Below, in pieces: positions 1 through 8,053 of a DNA stretch of 61,541 nt; within the stretch, counting starts at the first letter, position 1; every line of letters begins with the position of its first letter. The notes beneath the pieces are model-generated. The model made no database searches and had not been told where the DNA came from. It saw only the letters and a list, made by a program, of their open reading frames with translations. Source of the DNA: an uncultured SAR116 cluster alpha proteobacterium (GTDB taxonomy: Bacteria; Pseudomonadota; Alphaproteobacteria; Puniceispirillales; Marisalimonadaceae); the NCBI GenBank assembly GCA_902616005.1, contig CACMRG010000008.1, positions 1 through 61,541 on the forward strand. The letters are read 5' to 3'. The translations under genes and the position numbers were made by a program.

Positions 1-359
1 TGTATTCCTCTTTTTAGGTTATAGACCTTAAGATCTGGTTTTTTTTTTTTAACCAAATGTGATATGTAATTAGATCTGACTCCAGAAGCACAAACAAAAA
101 TTATAGCTTCATTACTACCGAACTTCTTATTAAAGATTTCATACCAATCTTCAAAAATAAATTTTTTATTTTTATTTATTAAAGATATTAAAAAACTTTC
201 TTTAATTATACCAGTTGACTTCCATTCATTTTGAGTTCTTACATCTATAATCTTAATTTTTTTTTCAATTAAATTCTTAAGTTCTTTGTTGTCTATATTA
301 ATGACTTCTGCATTTACAAACTTTGTGAAAAAAACAAATATAATGATTAAAATTTTCAA
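1..359 (-). CDS. Rhodanese-like sulfurtransferase, exported, C-terminus cut by window edge
   Basis: The frame is open from a TTG at 359 to the window edge (119 residues seen). Residues 1-17 form a short hydrophobic signal-peptide-like segment ending VNA, so the protein is probably periplasmic. A rhodanese core follows: IIDVRTQNEW at about 37-46 (the DVR motif) and the active-site loop CASGVRS with Cys90 as the presumed persulfide carrier. Rhodaneses move sulfane sulfur or act as redox/phosphatase-like domains; the substrate here is unknown. The TTG overlaps the TGA of the upstream SDR gene (TTGA) and follows a good AGAGG ribosome site, which is why I chose it. It is the last visible member of a six-gene minus-strand run. 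Confidence 0.75.
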   Translation of the reverse strand, partial: MKILIIIFVFFTKFVNAEVINIDNKELKNLIEKKIKIIDVRTQNEWKSTGIIKESFLISLINKNKKFIFEDWYEIFNKKFGSNEAIIFVCASGVRSNYISHLVKKKKPDLKVYNLKRGI

Positions 360-1063
360 TTTTTCCTCTTAAATGTTACAGTTTGCTTCTGAGATGTTAA
401 ATTAATTTCATCAATCACAGTACCTTTCCTCGTCTTAAGGACATCAATTATAACATCTGATATATCATTAGGTTCAATAAATTCATCATGCTCCTTACCA
501 GGAGATATTTTTAAGTTATTATAAAAAGGTGTTTTAACTATGCCTGGATTAATTTGAGTGACTTTAATGTTGTTTAAAGAAGTTTCAATTCTTATTGATT
601 TGACAAACCCACGCAAACCAAATTTGCAAGCACTATAAATGCTTCCATATTTGCCAACCTTATATGAAGCTTCAGATCCAATATAAATTAAAAATCCACT
701 ATTATTTGTTTTAAAATGAGGTAGCAAAAGTCGTGTCATAATTATATGGGAATTTAAATTTAATTTTATAAATTGAGAGATTTGTCTTGGAGAAAAGTTT
801 TCTAAACTATCAAGTCTTCCAGTTCCCGCATTACTGATTAATCCATGAATAGTTTTATGTTTTATGATATCACTTAACTTATCATATTCACGTTCAATTT
901 TCGATAAGTCAAATTGAAAATGTTGATAATTTTTATTTGGAAAATCTGGATTTCTCCTTGAAATACCAAGTACATTTAAGTTATTTTTTAATAAAGCTTT
1001 GGTTATAGATAACCCAATGCCACTTGAACTTCCAGTTACAATAATATTTTTATTTGATAGCAT
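356..1063 (-). CDS. Short-chain dehydrogenase/reductase (SDR)
   Basis: Classical SDR of about 235 residues, an NAD(P)-dependent oxidoreductase of unknown substrate. Seen: the TGSSSGIG cofactor loop at residues 10-17, an NAG motif (SNAGTG) after the fourth strand, the catalytic YSACK motif, and PGIVKTPF after it. I start at the ATG at 1063, five bases after the upstream stop. A TTG at 1084 is in frame but would add MHSILIY and overlap the upstream gene. The gene is co-transcribed with the SPL-like radical SAM gene and the rhodanese. Nothing in the sequence shows whether it reduces a lipid, a sugar or another metabolite. Confidence 0.85.
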   Translation of the reverse strand: MLSNKNIIVTGSSSGIGLSITKALLKNNLNVLGISRRNPDFPNKNYQHFQFDLSKIEREYDKLSDIIKHKTIHGLISNAGTGRLDSLENFSPRQISQFIKLNLNSHIIMTRLLLPHFKTNNSGFLIYIGSEASYKVGKYGSIYSACKFGLRGFVKSIRIETSLNNIKVTQINPGIVKTPFYNNLKISPGKEHDEFIEPNDISDVIIDVLKTRKGTVIDEINLTSQKQTVTFKRKN

Positions 1064-1068
1064 ATAAA

Positions 1069-2067
1069 TTAATATGGAGTGCAAGTGAAAATTTGTACAT
1101 CTTTTTTAAACTTTTTGTAAATTAGATTTTTACAATATGAAATCATTTCGTTTTCAACTTCATCCTTATAAGAGTATACATTATCTCTTTTTTTAAAATT
1201 ATGCGAAAATAATTCGTCTCCAGGATACATAGTACTTATTGTATTAAAGATTTGTTTTGGAAATCTTAAAGAACCAAAACTAATGGAATGCAAGTAATTT
1301 GTATTAATTTCATCTAAAATTGTACTTATCAATTCTTTATAAGAAATTTTCCAATTATTATTATATATTAATGGGTCAAACCTTAGACCAATTTTCCAAC
1401 CAAGTGATGTAAGTTGTTTTAATGATTTTATTCTTAGATTTATTGCTGGGGCCTTAATATCAAATTTTTGAGCTAAGTCACCTGGGAGTAGACTATAAGC
1501 AATTATAATATTTTCTAACGGTTTATTTTTTAAAAAAGGATTTATTTGTAAACTTTTCGTTCTGAACTCATATGTAACTTTTTTATTTTCTAAATAGTTT
1601 TTTAAGAAAAAATCTGCAAAAAGTGTTACTTTTTCCATGGCTAATGAATCACAGTCGTACCCAGAAAAAAACGTAATACTTTTACCTTTATTTCTAGTAA
1701 CCAAATTTTTAATTTGGTTTAAAAAATCTTCATAATTTACAAAAACCAAGTAATTAGCGGAGGAATATAAACCTTGTAAAAAACAATATTTACAATCGTA
1801 AATACAATTATACATATGAGAAAAATAATAATTTTTACTCGCGCCTATTCCAAATCCTTCTGGAGCTTTTAAAACAAAATTATTATTTTTTTTTGCAAGA
1901 ATTAATAAAGGATCTTTTTTTTGCAATCTAAAACTTTGTTTTTTTTTATTAAAAATTTCAGAATATTTATGAATATATATTATCCTCGACCTTTTAAACT
2001 TTGACAAAATAGACAAAGTTCTTGAGTGGTCTTTAATTTCATTTTCAACATAAATAGTATTTATCAA
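1069..2067 (-). CDS. Spore photoproduct lyase-like radical SAM protein
   Basis: Radical SAM enzyme of 332 residues resembling the SPL (SplB) family, which reverses the UV thymine dimer known as spore photoproduct using a [4Fe-4S] cluster and S-adenosylmethionine. Seen: the cluster motif C88-x3-C92-x2-C95 in CIYDCKYCFLQG, followed by SSANYLVFVNYEDF as in SPL-like proteins, and Cys139 in GYDCDS. The spacing from the last cluster Cys to Cys139 (44) equals that recalled for the H-donor Cys141 of Bacillus SPL (Cys97 to Cys141). The organism shows no sign of sporulation, so the actual substrate is uncertain. It lies nine bases after the unknown protein and five before the SDR, in a run that also holds an SRAP gene. 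Confidence 0.8.
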   Translation of the reverse strand: MINTIYVENEIKDHSRTLSILSKFKRSRIIYIHKYSEIFNKKKQSFRLQKKDPLLILAKKNNNFVLKAPEGFGIGASKNYYFSHMYNCIYDCKYCFLQGLYSSANYLVFVNYEDFLNQIKNLVTRNKGKSITFFSGYDCDSLAMEKVTLFADFFLKNYLENKKVTYEFRTKSLQINPFLKNKPLENIIIAYSLLPGDLAQKFDIKAPAINLRIKSLKQLTSLGWKIGLRFDPLIYNNNWKISYKELISTILDEINTNYLHSISFGSLRFPKQIFNTISTMYPGDELFSHNFKKRDNVYSYKDEVENEMISYCKNLIYKKFKKDVQIFTCTPY

Positions 2068-2076
2068 TCTTATTAC

Positions 2077-2889
2077 CTACAATAATTTTTGTTTTAAGTG
2101 ATTTATTACTTGTTTTCCATTTTTTAATTTTTTAATGAATTTTAAATTATTTTTTAAATCATTAGAATTAAATTGCTTTAGAAGATTTTTTAATACATTC
2201 TGTTCGTAAACTGAAAATTTAAATTCTCCTTTGATTTTTTTAAAGAAATTAAAAACATAAAAAAATGGAGAAATTGTAATCTTCATTTCATCAGATAAAT
2301 TCATTATTTCTGTGATATACTTGTTTTGTTCATATTTGACCGTTTCGTTATCAATATCCGATAGATCATACTTTTCTGGCATTGATAGAGTTGTAACAAA
2401 TATCAATGCCTTATTAACCAGTTTTTCTAATGTTTTATATATTTCATATATATTTTTTAGAGTTATACGCTCTTGATTTTGAAACTTTTGTTCATTAGAA
2501 AAAGCATTTTTTCTCTTAAATTTCTTCAAACAAGAAACTGATGGGTAAAGCTTATTTTGTGTACTTGAGTCAATTATTTCATCGATGATGATAAAATGTG
2601 GCGAATTTAAATTAGATAAAAAAGAAAATGAAAAGAATATCCATGTTGTTTGTTCATTAGCATTTGCACAATTATTTAAATAAATAGGTGTTAAAGTTGG
2701 AGAAATTTTATCCTGATTAATTGCAAGCCATATATCTTTTTTTTGATTAGAAAATATTGGAAATAAATTATATTTTTTTTTAGGTTTAAGATTGAATCTA
2801 TTAATAAAAAATTGAGCTTCAGATGTGTTGTTTACTATGAAACAATATTCGCAAATATAACTATTATTAGTTGAATTTAACTTTTCCAT
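2077..2889 (-). CDS. Unrecognised protein, possibly a degenerate nucleoside-phosphorylase-like fold
   Basis: I do not recognise this 270-residue protein with confidence. It is Asn/Lys/Phe-rich, with no signal peptide or clear membrane helix. The N-terminal half has a pattern that weakly recalls the PNP/UDP phosphorylase superfamily: an EAQFFINRF segment near residue 24, a hydrophobic strand FIIIDEIID, then KLYPS. The glycine-rich phosphate and nucleoside loops of active members are not visible, so any such domain would be inactive or highly diverged. Its start overlaps the end of the glycosyltransferase gene by 13 bases and it ends nine bases before the SPL-like gene. Translational coupling to both is therefore likely. 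Confidence 0.55.
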   Translation of the reverse strand: MEKLNSTNNSYICEYCFIVNNTSEAQFFINRFNLKPKKKYNLFPIFSNQKKDIWLAINQDKISPTLTPIYLNNCANANEQTTWIFFSFSFLSNLNSPHFIIIDEIIDSSTQNKLYPSVSCLKKFKRKNAFSNEQKFQNQERITLKNIYEIYKTLEKLVNKALIFVTTLSMPEKYDLSDIDNETVKYEQNKYITEIMNLSDEMKITISPFFYVFNFFKKIKGEFKFSVYEQNVLKNLLKQFNSNDLKNNLKFIKKLKNGKQVINHLKQKLL

Positions 2890-3713
2890 TTTAATAATTT
2901 ATTGTAATACTCACTAAATAATTTTGGGTTATTTCGGTTTTTTGCTCCAATCAAAATAATTTTAATTTTTGAAATTAAGTGTTCAATAGCATAATTTTTT
3001 TGTTCTTCATTAAACCAATGATTTAATATATTTTTTTCTATTGCCATTATTCTGAACCTGTCCATCCCCCAATGTTTTTTTGATAATTGTCCATCATGAC
3101 CGCCATGTTTTATAGTAAGTTTATCTTCCAAAAAATGAATTTTTATTTTAGAAGAAACTCTTAACCAAAATTCATAATCCTCACACACCTCAAAACTTTC
3201 ATCAAAATATCCAATTCTATCAAATAATTTTTTTTTAATGATAGTACTACTTGGTGAAATACAACAAAGTTTTAAACAATTCTTAAAAATATAACCACCA
3301 TATTTTTTATGGATTTTTTTTTGATTTAAATATTTTCCATTTTTAAACCAAATTTCATTTGTATGAAGAAAATCAATATCTGGATTTTTTAAAATATATT
3401 CCTTTTGTAAAAATAATTTATCTTTCATCCATTCATCATCAGAGTCTAAAAAGGATACCCAATTACATTTGGATATTCTGATGCCTACATTTCTTGCTGA
3501 GCTTACACCTTTTTTATCATGATAAATATAACAAATATTTCTAAAATTTTTAGATACCATTTCACGTGTATCATCAGTAGAACCATTGTCTACAACAATG
3601 ATTTCATTAGGCTGAAAAGTTTGATTTAAAACAGATGTTATAGATCTGTTTAATAATTTAGATCTATTATAAGTTGGAATTATTACAGATATTTTTATGT
3701 TTTCACTACTCAT
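2877..3713 (-). CDS. Family 2 glycosyltransferase
   Basis: GT-A fold glycosyltransferase of 278 residues that would transfer a sugar from a nucleotide-sugar to an envelope glycan or lipid. Seen: the N-terminal VIIPTYNRSKLL strand, the IIVVDNGSTDDT nucleotide-binding segment, GVSSARNVGI, and the DxD-like metal site in FLDSDDEW around residue 93. A later WLRVS-type helix and C-terminal helices follow. There are no membrane spans, so it is cytosolic or peripheral. It sits between the SRAP gene (six bases upstream) and the unknown protein. No other polysaccharide genes are nearby, so its role in this run is unclear. Confidence 0.88.
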   Translation of the reverse strand: MSSENIKISVIIPTYNRSKLLNRSITSVLNQTFQPNEIIVVDNGSTDDTREMVSKNFRNICYIYHDKKGVSSARNVGIRISKCNWVSFLDSDDEWMKDKLFLQKEYILKNPDIDFLHTNEIWFKNGKYLNQKKIHKKYGGYIFKNCLKLCCISPSSTIIKKKLFDRIGYFDESFEVCEDYEFWLRVSSKIKIHFLEDKLTIKHGGHDGQLSKKHWGMDRFRIMAIEKNILNHWFNEEQKNYAIEHLISKIKIILIGAKNRNNPKLFSEYYNKLLKWKS

Positions 3714-3719
3714 ATAAAA

Positions 3720-4289
3720 TCAATTTTTCACTTTTTGAATATTTTTGAACGAATTATTTTTAACAGAATTGACAGATTTTGAGACTTCATAAATATTCAT
3801 TTCTATTGAAAATTGACACTCGAAATCATGAGCTTTATCAAACCATGTATTAAAATTATCATACTTCAGTAAAACAGGTTGTCTTGAATGAATTCGATTA
3901 ATTCTTGAATAACTTTCTCTAGTAACAATACATGCCCCATCATCATTATAAATTCCAGCAAAAAACATGATTTCATCTGATAAAAAATGATAAAATGGAA
4001 TTTTATTTTTACCAATCCTTTTCCACTCGTAATAACCATTAGCTAAAAAAATACATCTTTTCGTATTTTTAAATGATTTCTTAAACATTAATGTTTCAGA
4101 ACGTGAATTAAAAATTTTTACTTTGTCAGACCAATTTGCAGTTATCCCCCAATTAATAATTATAGGTAATTTATTTTCATTTAGAATTAAAATACTTGAA
4201 CCGGGCGAAATATTAAAGTTTGGCTTAAATTCAAAATTTATATTGATATTAAACTTAGACAAGTCATATAAAGTAAACCTTCCACACAT
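3720..4289 (-). CDS. SRAP/HMCES-type abasic-site processing protein (YedK-like)
   Basis: 189-residue SRAP domain protein. The family (E. coli YedK, human HMCES) crosslinks to abasic sites in single-stranded DNA through Cys2 and shields them at replication forks. Seen: MCGRFTLYDL with Cys2 exposed after Met removal, Asn61 in FNSRSETL, Glu88 in NGYYEW, and His134 in RIHSRQPVLL. Together these correspond to the family's Cys/Asn/Glu/His active site. The usual HxRMP motif reads HSRQP here, a mild departure. It is the first gene of the minus-strand run and divergent from the GMC gene with only 73 bases between. Confidence 0.93.
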   Translation of the reverse strand: MCGRFTLYDLSKFNININFEFKPNFNISPGSSILILNENKLPIIINWGITANWSDKVKIFNSRSETLMFKKSFKNTKRCIFLANGYYEWKRIGKNKIPFYHFLSDEIMFFAGIYNDDGACIVTRESYSRINRIHSRQPVLLKYDNFNTWFDKAHDFECQFSIEMNIYEVSKSVNSVKNNSFKNIQKVKN

Positions 4290-4362
4290 ATAAATAGAAT
4301 AATGGTTATAAATTAATTTTAAATTACTTTATTTATTCATTGTTTCATTTAATGTAATTAAA

Positions 4363-5976
4363 ATGAATGAATTTGATTTTATTATAATTGGGGCTGGTTC
4401 CGCTGGTTGTGTGCTGGCTAATAGGCTAACTAAAAACTCTAAAAACAAAGTATGTTTGATTGAATCTGGCCCAAAAGATTGGAATCCACTAATACATATA
4501 CCCGCAGGTTTTATGTATAACCTAAAAAATAAAAACCTTAATTGGATGTATCAATCTGAACCCAGTTGGGGAACTAAAAATCGATCCATTGAAATTCCTA
4601 GAGGTAAAACACTTGGTGGTTCTAGTTCTATTAATGGAGTTGTTTTTAATAGAGGCCAAAGCATGGACTTTGATGTTTGGGCTCAAAAAGGAAATAAAGG
4701 TTGGTCTTATGATGATTTGTTGCCTCATTTCAAAAACATGGAGAAAAAAGTTGGGGATGCAGATTCAGAATTTAGAGGTAACGATGGAGAGCAAATTATT
4801 TCTAATTTAGAATGGAGACATCCTTTATGTGATGCATTTATAAAGGGAGCTATAGAATATGGCATCCCTCTTAATAAAGATTATAATGGTGAAAAACAAG
4901 AAGGAGTATCTTATGTCCAAAGAACTACTCACAAACGTTTAAGAAAGAGTTCAGCTCGATCATTTTTATACCCCATAAAGAACAGAAAAAATTTAGAAAT
5001 TTTAACAAATGCACATGTTACAAAAATAATTATAGAAAATAATATAGCAAATGGTGTTGAATACGTTTTATCAAATAACAAAACACAAAAAATTAAAATT
5101 AAAGCCAATAGAGAAGTTATATTATCTGCTGGAGCAATAAACTCTCCACAGATACTTCAAATTTCAGGTATAGGCCCTGCGGATATTCTCAAAAAAAATG
5201 GTATCAAAATTATTCATGATCTTTATGGAGTTGGGAAAAACTTAAGGGATCATTACAATGTTAGGTTAACCGGAAGGGTCAAAAATATTTCTACAATTAA
5301 TGAACAGTCAAGAGGGCTGGGTCTTATAAAAGAAATTATAAAGTACTTTTGGAATGGTAATTCAATTTTAAGTTTAGGACCAACTCTTGTTTATTGTTTT
5401 TGGCATTCTGATGAAACTATAAAAAATCATGATTTACAAATGACATTTACCCCAGCAAGTTACCCAGAAGGAAATCAGGCAGGCCTAGATACCGAGCCTG
5501 GATTTTCTATAGCAGCGTGGCAACAAAGACCAGAAAGTCTTGGATGGGTTAATGTTAAAAGTTCAGACCCTTTTGAAAAACCAATCATTCAACCAAATTA
5601 TCTTTCAGCTCCGGAAGATCAAAGAGTTGCAGTTGAAGGCATAAGATTATCTAGAAAATTAATGCACAGCAATGCTCTATCAAAATATTTAGACCATGAG
5701 CTTTATCCTGGAAAAGAAGTTGGAGATAGTTTTGATGAATTACTTGATATAGCACGTGAGAGAGGTTTAACCTGTTATCATCAAATGGGTACATGTAGAA
5801 TGGGTCCAAGTGCAGATAAAACTGCAGTTGTAAATAACGAACTTAAATTATACGGTATAGAAAATCTTAGAGTAGTAGACGCATCCATAATGCCAACAAT
5901 GTTGTCTGCTAATTTAAATGCAGGCGCAATGATGATAGGAGAGAAAGCTTCAAGTATAATTTTAAAAGATAATTAA
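4363..5976 (+). CDS. GMC family FAD-dependent oxidoreductase (alcohol/choline dehydrogenase type)
   Basis: 537-residue flavoprotein of the glucose-methanol-choline family, which oxidises alcohols to aldehydes. Seen: N-terminal FAD-binding GAGSAGCVLANRLT with a GxGxxG motif at 11-16, the GMC signature region RGKTLGGSSSINGVVFNRG near 79-97, the second signature GAINSPQILQISGIGP, and the C-terminal CYHQMGTCRMG with the conserved catalytic His, followed by DASIMPT. BetA-like in size, but the substrate cannot be read from sequence. It stands alone on the plus strand and ends one base from the convergent crotonase gene. Confidence 0.92.
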   Translation: MNEFDFIIIGAGSAGCVLANRLTKNSKNKVCLIESGPKDWNPLIHIPAGFMYNLKNKNLNWMYQSEPSWGTKNRSIEIPRGKTLGGSSSINGVVFNRGQSMDFDVWAQKGNKGWSYDDLLPHFKNMEKKVGDADSEFRGNDGEQIISNLEWRHPLCDAFIKGAIEYGIPLNKDYNGEKQEGVSYVQRTTHKRLRKSSARSFLYPIKNRKNLEILTNAHVTKIIIENNIANGVEYVLSNNKTQKIKIKANREVILSAGAINSPQILQISGIGPADILKKNGIKIIHDLYGVGKNLRDHYNVRLTGRVKNISTINEQSRGLGLIKEIIKYFWNGNSILSLGPTLVYCFWHSDETIKNHDLQMTFTPASYPEGNQAGLDTEPGFSIAAWQQRPESLGWVNVKSSDPFEKPIIQPNYLSAPEDQRVAVEGIRLSRKLMHSNALSKYLDHELYPGKEVGDSFDELLDIARERGLTCYHQMGTCRMGPSADKTAVVNNELKLYGIENLRVVDASIMPTMLSANLNAGAMMIGEKASSIILKDN

Positions 5977-5977
5977 T

Positions 5978-6766
5978 TTAATTTCCTTTAAAATTTGGCT
6001 TTCTTTTCTCCATAAAAGCCCTTCTTCCTTCAACATAATCATTACTGTCAAAACAAGCTTCAGCTAATTTTTTACATTCTTCTAAATTTCTATCACTTGG
6101 TTTTTTTAAAATCTCAATTCCAATATTTTTCATTGCTTTAATAGTCAACGGAGCATTTCCAGCAATTTTTTCAGCATAATTATTTACAAATTCTTCTAGA
6201 TTTCCATCTTCTACAAGTTTTTGAACCAATCCACAGGACAAAGCTTCATCAGCTAATATTCTTTCAGCAGTAAACATAAAATGCTTTGACATACCTGGAC
6301 CCATTATATCGAACAATCTTTTTATAGATGTAAAAGGATAACCTAATGATAGTTTAGCTGCAGGCATCGCAAATTGAGACTTTTTGGAACATATCCTTAT
6401 ATCACAACAAACAGCAACATTTAGCCCGCCGCCTATACAATAGCCGTCAATCATTGCAATTGTTGGCTTTGGGAATGTTTCTAACCTTTCATAAACTTTT
6501 TGAGTTCTAGAATTGTAATGTAATACTGCTTCTTTTGTAGACCGTTCTTTTTCAAATTTTGAAATATCTGCCCCTGATACAAAAGATTTTCCACCTGCTC
6601 CATTTAAAACAACAACTCTAACATTTTGATCTTTTTCACATTGGTTTAACATTTCTTCTAAACTATCCCACATGTCCAAAGATACAGCGTTATGCTTTTC
6701 TGGATTATTAAAAGTTATGTAAGCAACATTACTCTTAATATTCAAAATCATTTTGTTTGTTGTCAT
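5978..6766 (-). CDS. Crotonase-fold (enoyl-CoA hydratase/isomerase family) protein
   Basis: 262-residue crotonase-superfamily protein acting on an acyl-CoA. Seen: the VAYITFNNPEKHNAVS start, the first oxyanion-hole segment FVSGADISKF, and the second, MIDGYCIGGGLNVAVCCDIR. Aligned by eye to mitochondrial enoyl-CoA hydratase, the two catalytic glutamates (Glu144 and Glu164) fall on Ala (in PAAKLSLG) and His (in MSKHFMF). Plain hydratase chemistry is therefore doubtful, and a decarboxylase, isomerase or hydrolase role is possible. It lies 13 bases downstream of the CaiB-type CoA-transferase, so the two probably form one acyl-CoA pathway operon. Confidence 0.88.
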   Translation of the reverse strand: MTTNKMILNIKSNVAYITFNNPEKHNAVSLDMWDSLEEMLNQCEKDQNVRVVVLNGAGGKSFVSGADISKFEKERSTKEAVLHYNSRTQKVYERLETFPKPTIAMIDGYCIGGGLNVAVCCDIRICSKKSQFAMPAAKLSLGYPFTSIKRLFDIMGPGMSKHFMFTAERILADEALSCGLVQKLVEDGNLEEFVNNYAEKIAGNAPLTIKAMKNIGIEILKKPSDRNLEECKKLAEACFDSNDYVEGRRAFMEKRKPNFKGN

Positions 6767-6779
6767 CTTGTACCTCTAT

Positions 6780-7973
6780 TTAAATAATATTATGTTGTTC
6801 TAAAGAAATTAATTCATCATCTTTAATACCTAATTCATTTAATATTTCCTTAGTGTGTTCTCCTTTTTTAGGAGGCTTTTGTTTGAATTCATTTGGAGTT
6901 CTATTCAAATTGAATGGTTGATTAACAAGACATGTTTTACCAAATGGATCAGTATTAATTTCTTTAGCCATGTTTAAATGCTTAACTTGTGGATCATTAA
7001 ATACTTCATCTATTGAATATATTGGACCACATGGACAACCTACTTTTTCTAACTCATCAACCCACTCTTCACTTGTTTTTTTAGAAGTTACTTCTTCAAT
7101 TAAACCATTAAGATAATCTCTATTTTCTAATCTAGCCTTTGCACTTGAAAATTCTGGCATTTCTAACCATTCATTTTTATTTACGGCTTTTGCAAACCTC
7201 TTCCAAATAGTTTCTCCAGCAACGCCAAGATTAATAGCTCCATTAGATGTTTTAAAAACTCCTGTAGGAACACTTGTTGGATGATTATTACCTGCTTGTT
7301 TTGGAACCATTTTTTCGCATAACCATCTCGCAGCTTGAAAATCTAACATAAATATTTGTGCCTGTAATAAAGAAGTTGTAACCCATTGTCCTTTGCCAGA
7401 TTTTTCTCTTTCAATTAATGCTGTTTGTATCCCCATTGCACAAAACAAACCAGCTGTTAAATCAGCTATTGGGACACCTACTCTCATAGGACCTTCACCA
7501 GGGGCTCCTGTTATACTCATTAAGCCACCCATCCCTTGTGCAATTTGATCAAATCCAGGTCTTTTCCCATAAGGTCCATCTTGACCAAAACCTGATATAC
7601 TAGCCAAAATAATCTTAGGATTTATTTTCTCTAATTTACTATAATTAATCCCTAATCTATCTTTAACATCAGGCCTAAAATTTTCTACCACAACATCACT
7701 TTTTTCAACAAGTTTATAGAATATTTCAATTGCTTTTTTATCTTTTAAATTGAGGGTTAAACTTCTTTTATTTCTATGCAAATTTTGGAAATCAGCAGTA
7801 TCTCTAGATGCACCTAAAGACCCGTCTGGTTCAATACTCTCAGGAGGTTCAATTTTGATCACATTAGCTCCCCAGTCAGCTAATTGTCTTACAGCGGTTG
7901 GACCTGATCTAACTCGAGTAAGATCGAGTACAGTTATATGTGATAATGCTTCTGATGCAGAGATATAAGGCAT
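6780..7973 (-). CDS. CaiB/BaiF family (class III) CoA-transferase
   Basis: 397-residue class III CoA-transferase, which moves CoA between carboxylic acids through an aspartyl-CoA thioester. Seen: LDLTRVRSGPTAVRQLADWGANVIKIE at the N-terminus, NLHRNKRSLTLNLK, VVENFRPDVKDRLGI, SGFGQDGPYGKRPGFD, and VPIADLTAG, whose Asp matches the catalytic Asp of formyl-CoA transferase. CGPIYSIDEV follows near the C-terminus. It is upstream of the crotonase-fold gene with a 13-base gap and divergent from the alpha/beta hydrolase. The acid substrate is unknown. Confidence 0.9.
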   Translation of the reverse strand: MPYISASEALSHITVLDLTRVRSGPTAVRQLADWGANVIKIEPPESIEPDGSLGASRDTADFQNLHRNKRSLTLNLKDKKAIEIFYKLVEKSDVVVENFRPDVKDRLGINYSKLEKINPKIILASISGFGQDGPYGKRPGFDQIAQGMGGLMSITGAPGEGPMRVGVPIADLTAGLFCAMGIQTALIEREKSGKGQWVTTSLLQAQIFMLDFQAARWLCEKMVPKQAGNNHPTSVPTGVFKTSNGAINLGVAGETIWKRFAKAVNKNEWLEMPEFSSAKARLENRDYLNGLIEEVTSKKTSEEWVDELEKVGCPCGPIYSIDEVFNDPQVKHLNMAKEINTDPFGKTCLVNQPFNLNRTPNEFKQKPPKKGEHTKEILNELGIKDDELISLEQHNII

Positions 7974-8053
7974 ACGAAATCCTTTAGATTATAATTAATT
8001 AATTGTAAAAATTGACGTTTATCAATAATAATACCTTATCACATGGTGCTATT

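Noticed and set aside
1064-1084. TTG start extending the first SDR by seven residues
   Set aside because: It overlaps the upstream gene by 16 bases and adds residues not expected before the SDR first strand; the ATG at 1063 fits better.
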